The translations under genes and the position numbers were made by a program. From Vandiemenella viatica (taxonomy: Eukaryota; Arthropoda; Insecta; Orthoptera; Morabidae), in NCBI GenBank assembly GCA_031002005.1, contig JARYHS010009186.1, forward strand, positions 178,710,437-178,774,436: a DNA stretch of 64,000 bases, read 5' to 3'. Below are positions 50,218 to 59,280 of this stretch, in pieces; position 1 is the stretch's first letter; each line of letters starts with the position of its first letter. The notes beneath the pieces were generated by a model. The model was not told the DNA's origin. It did not search any database and was given only the letters and a program-made list of their open reading frames with translations.

Positions 50218-50230
50218 ACCCCTCCCCAGG
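50218..50230 (-). promoter_or_regulatory. Polypurine tract
   Basis: On the minus strand CTGGGGAGGGGT ends right at the 3' LTR, the expected plus-strand DNA priming site. A second GGGGAGGGG lies at about 50762-50770, near the end of the last frame, and could be an auxiliary tract. Confidence 0.6.
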
Positions 50231-50838
50231 ATTCACTTAATTTTACACAGATAAAATTGATTGAATCCGTCATGAATCTAAGCAGGTTGAATGTACACAT
50301 AATGCAGACATGAACAGATTCCAATCAATCAACCTTAATGACTTTTACAATGAACAAATACAATTCTTCATCACATACAACATCTGCACATAGTCCATGA
50401 CACTGATTTTGTTTACAATAATTGTCTTTTCTCAGATCCAATCATTTTATCATTTACTGTGTTTACACAACAAACGTTCAATGCCATCACCTTAAGTTAC
50501 AATTATTTTCACTTCAAATTACACACTTGATGTCTGCTTGTTTATGACAACAGTCTATTTACATTTTACAGCTGATATTTTGTCATCAAAATATAGAAAG
50601 TCCCAACATCATGAAAATACCAAAAGTCTCTACACAAAACTGTCACAAATTATACATTGAAATGCTTACATCTGCATCTGAACTTAAGTACTCACACAAA
50701 CTATTTACATACATCAATTCAAAAACTTATTTACAAAATTAGATATTTACATGTAGGGACCCCTCCCCAAACCATGCATTTCAATTAATTCTCATAAGTG
50801 GGTTCCAGGATTTCCCTGGAAACCCAGAACCATGTAAG

Positions 50839-51531
50839 TTACTTTTTCCTAACCTTCCAGTTTTCTTCAACTTTTGTATACACATTTAATATTACATTTC
50901 TATTTTCACAAAGCTTCATTATATACATACAGAAACACAAACTTCCAATCATCTCAGACAACAGACTTTGGTACAACCACACAACAGCTGAGACATACAA
51001 TGGTTCTGTTTTAGCAAATTGATCGTCACTTAAAAGCAATGCTGTTGACTCAACTGGTAATACAAATTTATTATTCTCACTACTACAGTTTAGTCCATCA
51101 TTACTCCCAACCCCACTCTTCATCATCTGATTACTACTTAAACTTACCAACTTATCTGAATCAGTTCCTAAAACTGTTTTAACATCTGGCTTACTGACTT
51201 CATCCACCAAATAATTATTTTTCTCAGCAACTACTACTTCACTATCAGCTTCCACATCAAAGAGAGTACAAAACATAGTGTCATCTAAGTCACATTCTGT
51301 ACAATTTTCCAAATTAGAAACTGGTTCAAATAAATCCTTACTCCCACCCATTTCTTCAATGTCATCATCTACACCAAATAAAGAGCTAAATAACGTATCA
51401 GCTAGGTCAAAATTAGGACATTTTTCCAACTTAGGGATTGGTACATAAGGCTTTTCAACCACTCTCTCTTCAGAAGACAAATACTTTGACTTACAATTCT
51501 CCTCCTCATCTGGGTCTCCTATCCACACCAT
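50839..51531 (-). CDS. Unfamiliar acidic ORF3 with internal duplication and C-terminal hydrophobic segment
   Basis: The 230-codon ATG frame (MVWIGDPDEEENCKSK) overlaps the end of ORF2 and is -1 to it, so ORF2 and ORF3 may be one broken or frameshifted frame. Residues about 30-100 hold two copies of a motif of pattern L-E-x-C-x3-D-L-x-D-T-x-F-x2-L-F-x-V (KCPNFDLADTLFSSLF and NCTECDLDDTMFCTLF). A hydrophobic stretch near residues 180-205 (VVWLYQSLL, MIGSLCFCMYIM) could be a membrane segment, followed by a basic end (WKVRKK). I see no reverse transcriptase, integrase or recognisable envelope features. Confidence 0.5.
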   Translation of the reverse strand: MVWIGDPDEEENCKSKYLSSEERVVEKPYVPIPKLEKCPNFDLADTLFSSLFGVDDDIEEMGGSKDLFEPVSNLENCTECDLDDTMFCTLFDVEADSEVVVAEKNNYLVDEVSKPDVKTVLGTDSDKLVSLSSNQMMKSGVGSNDGLNCSSENNKFVLPVESTALLLSDDQFAKTEPLYVSAVVWLYQSLLSEMIGSLCFCMYIMKLCENRNVILNVYTKVEENWKVRKK

Positions 51532-51992
51532 GTATCACCTTGATCTTCAAGATATTTGAGAAACTCCTCGATTTCAGCACTTCTACAAACTTCATTACCA
51601 CCTATCCTAGCACACATAGTCCCAACTATGCCATTCTGGACCTTACAAGTTTCTGATAGCCACACTGTAGTATGCACTATAAATTCTGCACCCCTTTTTG
51701 TAATTAAGCAGTGACCATTTCGAAAATCTTCTACATGAAAATTATTACTTTCGCACACTGATTCTAGTGATAAGGTACTATGGTGGTCCCCTTCCCACTT
51801 TATCTTATTATCAGTCTTTAAATCATCAACATCATTAATTACATCTATCATAACCTTATCCTGCAATTCACTTGCTGCTATCTCTACCTCTTCCAATAAA
51901 TCTTCTCGGGGATTATTCATAAAAAGGGTATTAACGCTATAGCAGTTGGTACCTGGACCCACAATCTTACCCACCACTGCGGGGCCCGTCAC
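51519..51992 (-). CDS. Unfamiliar ORF2 in the usual place of pol
   Basis: It has 157 codons from a GTG at 51992, and the frame is already open before the gag stop. It lies in the -1 frame relative to gag, the arrangement of a gag-pol frameshift, so it may be made as a gag fusion. The product is moderately acidic (NNPREDLLEEVEIAASELQD) with several cysteines (ETCKVQNGIVGTMCARIGG). No aspartic-protease D-T/S-G motif is visible. It ends at TAG overlapping the ATG of the next frame by 13 bases. I do not recognise the family; it might be a degenerate protease region or new sequence. Confidence 0.5.
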   Translation of the reverse strand: MTGPAVVGKIVGPGTNCYSVNTLFMNNPREDLLEEVEIAASELQDKVMIDVINDVDDLKTDNKIKWEGDHHSTLSLESVCESNNFHVEDFRNGHCLITKRGAEFIVHTTVWLSETCKVQNGIVGTMCARIGGNEVCRSAEIEEFLKYLEDQGDTWCG

Positions 51993-52003
51993 AGAGGGGG
52001 TCT

Positions 52004-52762
52004 TTAGTTTGCCTGCCCTCCATGCTGCCTTTCACTTTCAGATTGAGGGTTCTGTTCTCTCACTTCCCCATTATCATTCCTCCTTGTGTAATTATCACGA
52101 TCCCGTCCCCTCGATCTACCATCCCTTGACCCATTACCCCTTCTAGGGGGACTCCTGCTGCCCCTCCTATGGTGTTGATGGTGGTAAAGTTGTTCATTGA
52201 ATGACTCCTGGGCATCCAAGCGTCTCAACAATTCAGAAACTCTATCCACATTTACTACATCCAAAGTGGCAATTAAATTTCTTGTTTGCTGAGGTAGCCT
52301 AGCTCCTATCAAATCAATAAATTCCTCCTCTCCATAAGGATGGTCTAGGTACTTACAACGGATCCAACACTTATGAAAAAAATCATGTTGAGTTTCCCGA
52401 CCAGGTTTATAGGGCCTTCCAGTCATCAACTCTCTCTTTTCTTGAATCTGCCTGCTTGTCGACCAAAAATGTTTCAAAAAGTTTTCTTTAAACAGCTTGT
52501 AGTCAGTCACTTCCCTAGCTTGTCTATCACCCCATGCCCTAGCATAAGACTTTAGATGTTTACCCACAAGTGCAATTTTCTTACTATCGGGTAACAAATT
52601 AAAATAGTCTGATCTTTCAAAATTATCTATAAATTCAATAGGGTGAAGCCTCCCACTATCATCATAGAATTCAAATTCTTCTTTTACATCGACACTGAAA
52701 TTTGGACTACCTGTTAAGGGAACCTGACTTAACTTGAATCTGCAACCCAGTAACCCTTTTCT
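52004..52762 (-). CDS. Gag capsid-like part with Arg/Gly-rich tail
   Basis: The frame is open from the TAG at 52763 to TAA at 52004-52006 and is in phase with the coiled-coil frame, so together they form one gag of about 514 codons with an internal stop. It contains a retrotransposon-gag-like segment (GRLHPIEFIDNFER, KLFKENFLKHFWS, FIDLIGARLPQQTRNLI) of mainly helical character. It ends in a basic, disordered tail rich in Arg, Gly and Ser (HHRRGSRSPPRRGNGSRDG). There is no CCHC zinc knuckle; the Arg-rich tail may bind RNA instead. Any ATG-initiated product would need to read through or bypass the upstream TAG. Confidence 0.75.
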   Translation of the reverse strand, partial: RKGLLGCRFKLSQVPLTGSPNFSVDVKEEFEFYDDSGRLHPIEFIDNFERSDYFNLLPDSKKIALVGKHLKSYARAWGDRQAREVTDYKLFKENFLKHFWSTSRQIQEKRELMTGRPYKPGRETQHDFFHKCWIRCKYLDHPYGEEEFIDLIGARLPQQTRNLIATLDVVNVDRVSELLRRLDAQESFNEQLYHHQHHRRGSRSPPRRGNGSRDGRSRGRDRDNYTRRNDNGEVREQNPQSESERQHGGQAN

Positions 52763-53548
52763 CTAACTGATTAACGTTAGATTGGGTTGTCTCCAATCCC
52801 TGGGTAAGTTGTTCCTGATGATTTGCCAATGCATTACATTTTTCCCTATACCAACCACTTCCTGTCTCAACTCATTGACCCTTTGAGCAGCTTTACTATC
52901 ATTGGCTTGGAATAAAGTGACATATTCCTCCCTCATCTTATCACAATTTTCACTGACTTCCTTCACCTCTTTATAAATCAAATTTTCACATTCAGCCTTA
53001 TTCTGTTCACAAAATTTTGTAACTTTCTCAAATTTCTCCTGACATTCTGTTACTACCTTCCCCAATTTAGAATCTAAATTGTTAATATCTTCCTTGAATT
53101 GAGAGCTAAAACCCTGAAATTGCTCTGCGATTTTAACATCAAAACATTTAGTCAAATCAGAGAATGTTTTATCATTGTTTTGTTGCAGTTGAGAAAACTG
53201 ATCATTGATTACAGCAAACTGAGAATTAATTTCAGAAAATTTGCTATCAAATTTGGAAAATTTATTATCAAATTTGCCATCAATTTCGGAAAACTGAGAC
53301 TTAATTTCAGAAAATTTGTTGTCAAGATTTAACTCATTTTTAAATTCTGAAAATTTGTTATCTAATTTGGAAAACTTGCTATCAAATTTGTCATCAATTT
53401 CGGAAAACTTACTGTCAGTATCACTTTTTAACTCATTTCTAAATTCAGAAAACTTACTATCAAGTTTACCATCAAGTTCAGAAAATTTTGCATGAAAATT
53501 GGTTACAAATGACTCTAGAAAAGCTTGCAGGTTCTGATTATCAGCCAT
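52763..53548 (-). CDS. Gag N-terminal part, long coiled coil
   Basis: The 261-codon frame starts with ATG (MADNQNLQAFLESF), about 450 bases after the 5' LTR. Residues 20-125 are a tandem array of F-S-E/K units (FSEIDDKFDSK, FSKLDNK, FSEINSQ) spaced mainly 7, 11 or 15 residues apart, the signature of heptad/hendecad coiled coils; the coil continues to about residue 230. It probably multimerises the particle protein. The frame ends at TAG (52763-52765), but the next 250 codons of gag are in the same frame beyond it. The last ~30 residues look out of frame, because a neighbouring frame continues the coiled coil better there. This is consistent with two compensating single-base changes near 52.86 and 52.73 kb. 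Confidence 0.75.
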   Translation of the reverse strand: MADNQNLQAFLESFVTNFHAKFSELDGKLDSKFSEFRNELKSDTDSKFSEIDDKFDSKFSKLDNKFSEFKNELNLDNKFSEIKSQFSEIDGKFDNKFSKFDSKFSEINSQFAVINDQFSQLQQNNDKTFSDLTKCFDVKIAEQFQGFSSQFKEDINNLDSKLGKVVTECQEKFEKVTKFCEQNKAECENLIYKEVKEVSENCDKMREEYVTLFQANDSKAAQRVNELRQEVVGIGKNVMHWQIIRNNLPRDWRQPNLTLIS

Positions 53549-53979
53549 TTTTAGTAATCAGCCAAATCAATATAAAAAACAAAATTAAGGAAAATTAAAA
53601 TCTTTCCAAACTGCCACACATTTACATGCAAAATAAATCACTTGAATATTCAATGCCGTACTTACAGTTATTCCTCACTTTTGTATCACATTAAATTTCA
53701 CTTAGAAGCACTTAATTGATCATTAAGCACCACACTGACTTCAAACACTTAACCACACTTTTCACAATTCACTGTAGGAAGACGATTTTGAGGCCGAAGG
53801 AAATCCACTCGTTGTCGGAAGATTACAGCCGATTGCCGATGAAAAATCTCCGCCTTAGGCCGTCAAATCCGTGTCGTCGCCGGTCGAAATTTCCTCTCAG
53901 GTTTATCGCCGATAATCCGTCGCAATTTTCTGCAGATTCTTTTTAGAAGATAAACATCCCACACATGTTTAAGAACTTC

Positions 53980-54000
53980 TCGTCATGTCAACGGTCGCCA
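53980..54000 (-). promoter_or_regulatory. tRNA primer-binding site
   Basis: It directly abuts the 5' LTR. On the minus strand it reads TGGCGACCGTTGACATGACG; TGG pairs with the CCA end of a tRNA. The first ten bases resemble the arginine-tRNA primer type. Confidence 0.65.
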
Positions 54001-54700
54001 TGTTAAGGTTCTTTATGGTGGGTTAATTTACTGCATTAATTATTTAATAAAGTCCACCAAAAAACAAGGTTATGTGAAGATGTTCGTTTATTTTGAACAA
54101 ATCAAAAACAAGTCTGCGACATTCACAAGCATAGTTGTTACAATCCAAAGATGCAATACTGACTTGCATGAATGTCTCTGTAACACTGAATTAATACTGA
54201 ATGCAAACTAAAACTCTCTGTCCAGGCGATCTGTTTATATAGAGTCTATCGAAATTACGAGAATTCTTCAAAGGCATCCGCCCGATATTTCTCGATCATT
54301 AACAATCACTCAAACAATCAAACATATTAAAAACAATCGGAATTGATACAAAATTAATTAATAACATTACAAAGTGATCAGAAATGGTAATTATAGATAC
54401 TAGAATACAAAATTATTTACAGAAATCTTTTCAAATGGTGGAAAATTGTCCTGTAGACATCGTAACTTACATTTATACATGGAATTACAAACTTTTAATA
54501 AATTCTCTTGCATCATTCGGTTCTTAAACATATTAAATAGACTTTAAATAATTTTTTTACCTAAAACAAAGTCTATATACACTTATTTACAAGAATTTAC
54601 AAAATAAACATATCAAATCACTTTCAAGCAAACTTTGGCTCACTACAAATATTTCACACAGTACAATATTATTCAAAATTCAGGTATTAGGGCTGTTACA
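54001..54700 (-). repeat. 5' LTR of the retrotransposon
   Basis: This 700-bp repeat starts TGTTAAGG on the plus strand and ends CTGTTACA. By eye it differs from the other LTR only by one extra A in an A-run (CAAAAACAAG against CAAAACAAG). It lies upstream of gag on the minus strand and should carry the promoter. Confidence 0.92.
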
Positions 54701-54904
54701 ACATGCATTGCGGCTGTAAGTACAGTAAAGCGATTCGGCCTATTGTTTCTGTTTCCAAAATGATAAAAAAATATTTAGCTCTTGATTGAAAGTTTGTTTT
54801 ACCGGGAGACGCTGCAAAACTTTTTCGGTTTCACAATATGCGTAGCCAAAGTTTACAACAGGGTAAAGCGTAGTACTGTTATGTAAATTCTATGTTAAAA
54901 AATG

Positions 54905-55110
54905 GTGGACCGTAAATTTCAATTTATATAGAATTACACCTCCCCCGTAATTCTAATTTGGGAGCGTCCGTAAATTACGTGGCTCCATTTTGGCTTTCTT
55001 TGAACTCCCCTCTTCTCCCCCCACGTAGCCTGGCGTAACTTTCTTCTCGACATACCCTCACCCCCCCTCTCCCACCAGCGGGCAACGTGGCAAGTAGCTT
55101 TTTTTCAATA
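54905..55110. repeat. Second copy of the CGTCCGTAAATTACGTGG / C-run repeat
   Basis: GGAGCGTCCGTAAATTACGT at 54961 is followed by CCCCCCACGTAGCC and CACCCCCCCTCTCCC. Just upstream, GGACCGTAAATTTCAATT and CCTCCCCCGTAATTC look like a partial internal echo. It starts about 200 bp beyond the LTR retrotransposon. Confidence 0.4.
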
Positions 55111-56180
55111 TTAATTCCAAAAAGATATTTTGTGCTGTTTTCTCTAAACAGACTGTCATTAAAATTATTGCTTCCATTATGAACACAATCAATATTTGCT
55201 TTACGCACTTTTCTATAATTATAACTGCTTCTGAGTGACATAATGATCAATGATGGGAAAAACTTCTTTTACTGGTACAGTCATGGATTCCTTCCTTCCT
55301 GAAGCTTTACTATGAACATTCCCCTTATATCATTCATCATTGTTCATTAACTGATTAATTAGAACAAACTATGCTAACAGCGTAAAAAAGCTAATGAGAA
55401 ATGCATATTCTGTTTTCTTTTGCTGCAGTTTTGTTACCTTTCTTTCTACATTACCATGGAATGATTCTCTGATCTGTTTAAAAGGTCTTGGATAATGTAA
55501 ACACGTTGATTTTTTTTTGATAAGCCCCGTAAATTTTATTGTGCAGCACCACTTCAAATTTTGAACTCAAAAACAACACGTTAGCAAGCAAAATAATTAA
55601 CGTTACTCTGAAATTCCTTAACAGAACAAAATTATAATTATTTTATCAACGAGCGGTGTGGTCATATGCGGGCGATTCTAATCAAAACCGTTTTATTTCA
55701 AACCATCAAAACAATACGAACTGTCACTGGCTTTGAAAATCCCGGGTAACATTTGAAATCTAATTTCAGTTTAGATAAAGCATGTATAATGGTTTTCGAA
55801 TCGTAATATGCCGTGCTTGTCGGCTAGTTCAAATGTGTCAACGCTATGAATTAAAATCACACGTATGCTAGGTGCTGTCGGTATATAGGACGTCTAAATT
55901 ACATACGGAGATAATAAAATGATGGAAATAAATATCCACACGCTCTTGTGTATTTTGTAGCTTATTTTAACTGCAACAAATAATGTGAATGAAAACCTAC
56001 GTGACTTGGTTCGGAATACCCCCCCTAACTTTAATACAAAATACAGCGCTCAAGAATCGTCCATTTTCACTTGTCACACGAACTAGTTTTTTTTCAGCTC
56101 TGTTTATCAAATTTTCGATGCTACATTGATAAGCTGTTTGTTTGGTATATAAAAGTAATTTGTGACACCGTTACACTTCC

Positions 56181-56370
56181 CGAGCAAGGTGGGTGAGCGA
56201 TATAGCATTCGGCCGTGAGGACTTGGGTTTAATTCCCGTCAGGCCATCCTGATTTAGGTTTTTCGTGCTTTTCTCAGATCGCTCCAGGCGAATTCCGAAT
56301 TACTTTAAATGGCAGTGGCCGAATTCTTTCGTTCCTTGTCTCCTTAGGTTGGGTTGTTTGGCTACTGTCA
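56181..56370 (+). mobile_element. SINE of a related subfamily
   Basis: The head is GAGCAAGGTGGGTGAGCG, followed by GTTTAATTCCCGTC, then GGCCATCCTGATTTAGG, CGCTCCAGGCGAATTCCG and GGTTGGGTTGTTTGG. The CATCCTGATTTAGG variant matches the common locust-type subfamily better than the other copies here. Confidence 0.8.
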
Positions 56371-58009
56371 CATTATGTGGCAGATATCGCCATGATTATG
56401 TAACAAACAATTAAAAGCAAAATATTAAAGCAGAATGAATGTAGCTGAATGTTCTGGATGAATAGAAGTTGAAGAAGCATCTTTTTTGCTAGCAAGGACT
56501 AGACTGCGAAAGCTGCTGGAAGTCTTGTCTCTGGCAGATGACGGAAGGCTGTGCGGATGACAGCTAGGCACAGACCATTGTTCTTTTGTGGCGAGCGACT
56601 GTAGCCGAGCAATGCTCACAGCGCGCGGTTCTCTAACTCACAGACAGCGAGCGCTTAAATTTAGACTCTCTGACGTCAGAAAAAGGAGGCCTAATCGATA
56701 CTAGTAATTTCATTCACAATTTTAAAATGTGCATATATTTACAAACATAAATCTGTCAGTGGTCAGAGTCTGGTAATTCCTTTTTTAACGTTTCATTCAA
56801 AAGCTACGGAACCGATTTGGCTGGAGTAAGCTTACGATTTAACTTACATCCTATGGTATGTCTTATGACCCGACATAAACGGGAAAGGTGGTAAGAAGTT
56901 ATATCTATTCATAACGTGAACAGATAGTTGACGCAGACGACGCCACATATAACCTGTTAAACGCTCATTTCTTAACCCTAAGAACTACCCACCAAAAATT
57001 ATATCACATCAAACACTACATTCTTTGAATACAGATAAAATTATTTTTAACTATATAAAATTGGGTGCTTATTTTTTTCATTTTTATAGCATGTTAGCTG
57101 TATTGGTTAATTTATTCTATGCTATAGATTGGTAGATTTGTCGACGTTAAACGCAAGTGTTTGTTAATTTTTTTTTAAAGGGCAAAGGTTACACATATAC
57201 TACAACATAAATCTCAGAAACATAACTAAAATTTCTAAAATCACCAGAAATAAGAAAGTAGATAGAAGAAAGAAACTTTACACAACAGGTTTTTTCCTTC
57301 TCCCTGTGAAGAAATAATTATGTGGGCAAACGTTAGCAGTAGAATATAAAAGTAAAAGAGGATAATTACTGATAAAGTACATGCTAAGTTAAATATGAAG
57401 GGTATTTTTGATATTTTATTTTAAAAAAAGTGCTTCTTCGTTTCCTTCGATCTGCGACATATTTTAACCAATCGTCGGTAGGAGTGTTTTAAAAATATAG
57501 TTACAATATTTCTTGTGGAAATTAATAATGACTATTAAATACGATCTTAATCACGAAAGCGAAACCAGTGGCACTATTTGGACGGAAAATGCGTAGACTT
57601 TTTACGAATCTGAAGTAATATTTCTACTAATGTGGGCTTCCATGCCACTTTCATGTAGATTTTTTTTTTACAGAAACTAACTTTAAAACCGAAACAAGGC
57701 ACTCCGGAATATTGAACCCCTAAAACCAAGTATACCGGCGCCGAACACAGTAAACCGAACTCAATAATGTGCAGAAGGTTAGATGTGATAACCTGAAAAC
57801 TATTATGATAATCCAGGCACCTTAGTAGAGATTTTATACGTATCTAAATTTACTTTATGCCCCGGTGGCAGTTTCCTGTATCTGCCTACTTTTGTCCTCT
57901 ACGAATGTTAATTTAAAGTTCTTTCAGCGTTTGTCGTAAATTATTTATCGTTTCCCATGGGAATTTGTTTCGATCCTTGATACACTTATCTCAAAAAAGA
58001 AAATATTCT

Positions 58010-58985
58010 CACACCCTTACGCCAGAAATCTAGTGCCATGCATTTCTATTAATTCTTTCGCCAATATCTTCCCAAGCCTCATCACCAATATACGTCATGT
58101 ACACTCCCACAACTCTCTTTACCCTTCTCCTGTCTTCTAATGATTCCCACTTCACCTCCTTTATCATATCAGTTACTGATTTTGTTCTGCGGTAGTTTCA
58201 AGAGACAAATCTAGCAGCCTCTGGGTGCTGTGCTGTGCTGTAAGTCCCATATTGCACCTCCATATTCAAGCAATGGTCTGGCAAAAGTTTTGTAACCCAG
58301 TTCACTCATTTCTTTGGTACATTCCCTCATCACCATCTCCCATAAACAAAGGATTTTGAAAGCTTTTCCTTCATCTGTCCAATGTTTCCTGCCCAGCTGA
58401 ATTTAGTATCAGATATTATTTCAAGGTGTTTATATTCCAAGTCTTCCTTTATCACCTTACAATCACAATCAACCTTTAGTTTTTTATCTGTGTACCTAAT
58501 AAACTGAGTCTTCTTTGCATATATCTTCATCCCATGTTTACCTACCAAGACTACTACTTTCCAAATAACCCTACAGCTGTTCAGTCTTTTTTTTTTTTTT
58601 TTTTTTTTAAGCGAAAGGAATAGGAACAATTAACGGGAGGCAATACGGCCATGCCCTTATGTAAGAATCATCCAGACAGTGATTTTTGGGAACCCGTCGA
58701 AAACCCAAATCTGGATGACAGTACTGTGATTTGAACCCGCGTCTGCCCTAATGCGAGGGCAGATCGTTACCGCTCACCCATCAGTAGTTTTCTACCATTT
58801 GGATCCCATTATACAACATTGTATCATTTACAAACAACCTAACTTCTGACTGTAAACCATCAATATGATCATTCATTAACGAATAGAAGTAGTACCCAAT
58901 ACACTGCCATATTGAACTTCCATTTTCACAGACGAAGGGATATAATTTTTTCTTTTCTTTATTTGTGAACAAAATGCTTTTCAAC
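58010..58985 (-). pseudogene. LINE reverse-transcriptase relic split by a SINE
   Basis: Minus-strand order: YSLMNDHIDGL and VRLFVNDTMLYNGI near 58.85 kb (the F/YADD block, here FVND, so the catalytic pair is damaged). The SINE comes next, then KIYAKKTQFIRYT and DLEYKHLEIISDTKFSW near 58.45 kb (the K-T-x and Y-L-G blocks), then FARPLLEYGGAIWD and SVTDMIKEVKWESLEDRRR near 58.2 kb, the usual C-terminal region. The pieces before and after the SINE belong to the same element. Several stops and shifts. An inactive jockey/CR1-like copy. Confidence 0.8.
58586..58783 (-). mobile_element. Family-1 SINE inserted in a LINE relic
   Basis: A T23 run at 58586 marks the 3' tail. The body reads in reverse through CCAGATTTGGGTTTTC and the B-box GGGTTCAAATC to the head near 58783. 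It separates two pieces of one LINE reverse-transcriptase frame. Confidence 0.85.
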
Positions 58986-59041
58986 GTTTGGGAAAATACA
59001 ATTCCATGTTGTGAAACATATGCGAATAGTTATATAAATCG

Positions 59042-59280
59042 GAGCGGGGTGGGTGAGCGATTAACGTTCTGGCCTCGCATTCGGGAGGACGCCGTTTCGA
59101 ATCACCATCCGGGCATCCAGATTTGGGTTTTTCATGGTTTCCCCAAATCACTCCAGGCGAATGCCATGATGTTTCCTTCAAAAAGCCATTGTGAAATCCC
59201 TTACCGTTCCTTATCCTCAGTACCATCCCGCCTCTAATGATCCCGACGTTGACGAGGCGTAAAGCACTAGTTAAAAATAA
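59042..59280 (+). mobile_element. Near full-length family-1 SINE
   Basis: GAGCGGGGTGGGTGAGCG head, B-box CGTTTCGAATC, CATCCAGATTTGGG, and GACGAGGCGTAAAGC followed by a short A-rich end. Very close to the 11.3-kb copy. Confidence 0.9.

Larger units (their letters stand above)
49519..54700 (-). mobile_element. Young non-autonomous LTR retrotransposon, Ty3/gypsy-like, lacking recognisable pol
   Basis: Two direct repeats bound a 3,783-bp interior. Each starts TG and ends CA, and the whole is flanked by the 4-bp duplication ACAT (49515-49518 and 54701-54704). All frames lie on the minus strand, so the 5' LTR is the right-hand one. Next to it on the minus strand is TGGCGACCGT, a primer-binding site that should pair with a tRNA CCA end (tRNA-Arg-like, as reported for 412/mdg1). 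Next to the 3' LTR is GGGGAGGGGT, a polypurine tract. Order on the minus strand: LTR, 450-bp leader, gag-like frames, two unfamiliar frames, a purine-rich end, LTR. I find no DTG protease, YXDD reverse transcriptase or integrase HHCC/DDE motif. The 4-bp duplication and primer type fit Metaviridae-like elements. Confidence 0.92.

Noticed and set aside
51438..53946. Plus-strand frames inside the LTR element
   Set aside because: Shadows of the minus-strand gag, ORF2 and ORF3.
56425..56619. 64-codon minus frame as an upstream exon of the host gene
   Set aside because: No consistent splice sites or phase, Ser-rich low-information sequence.
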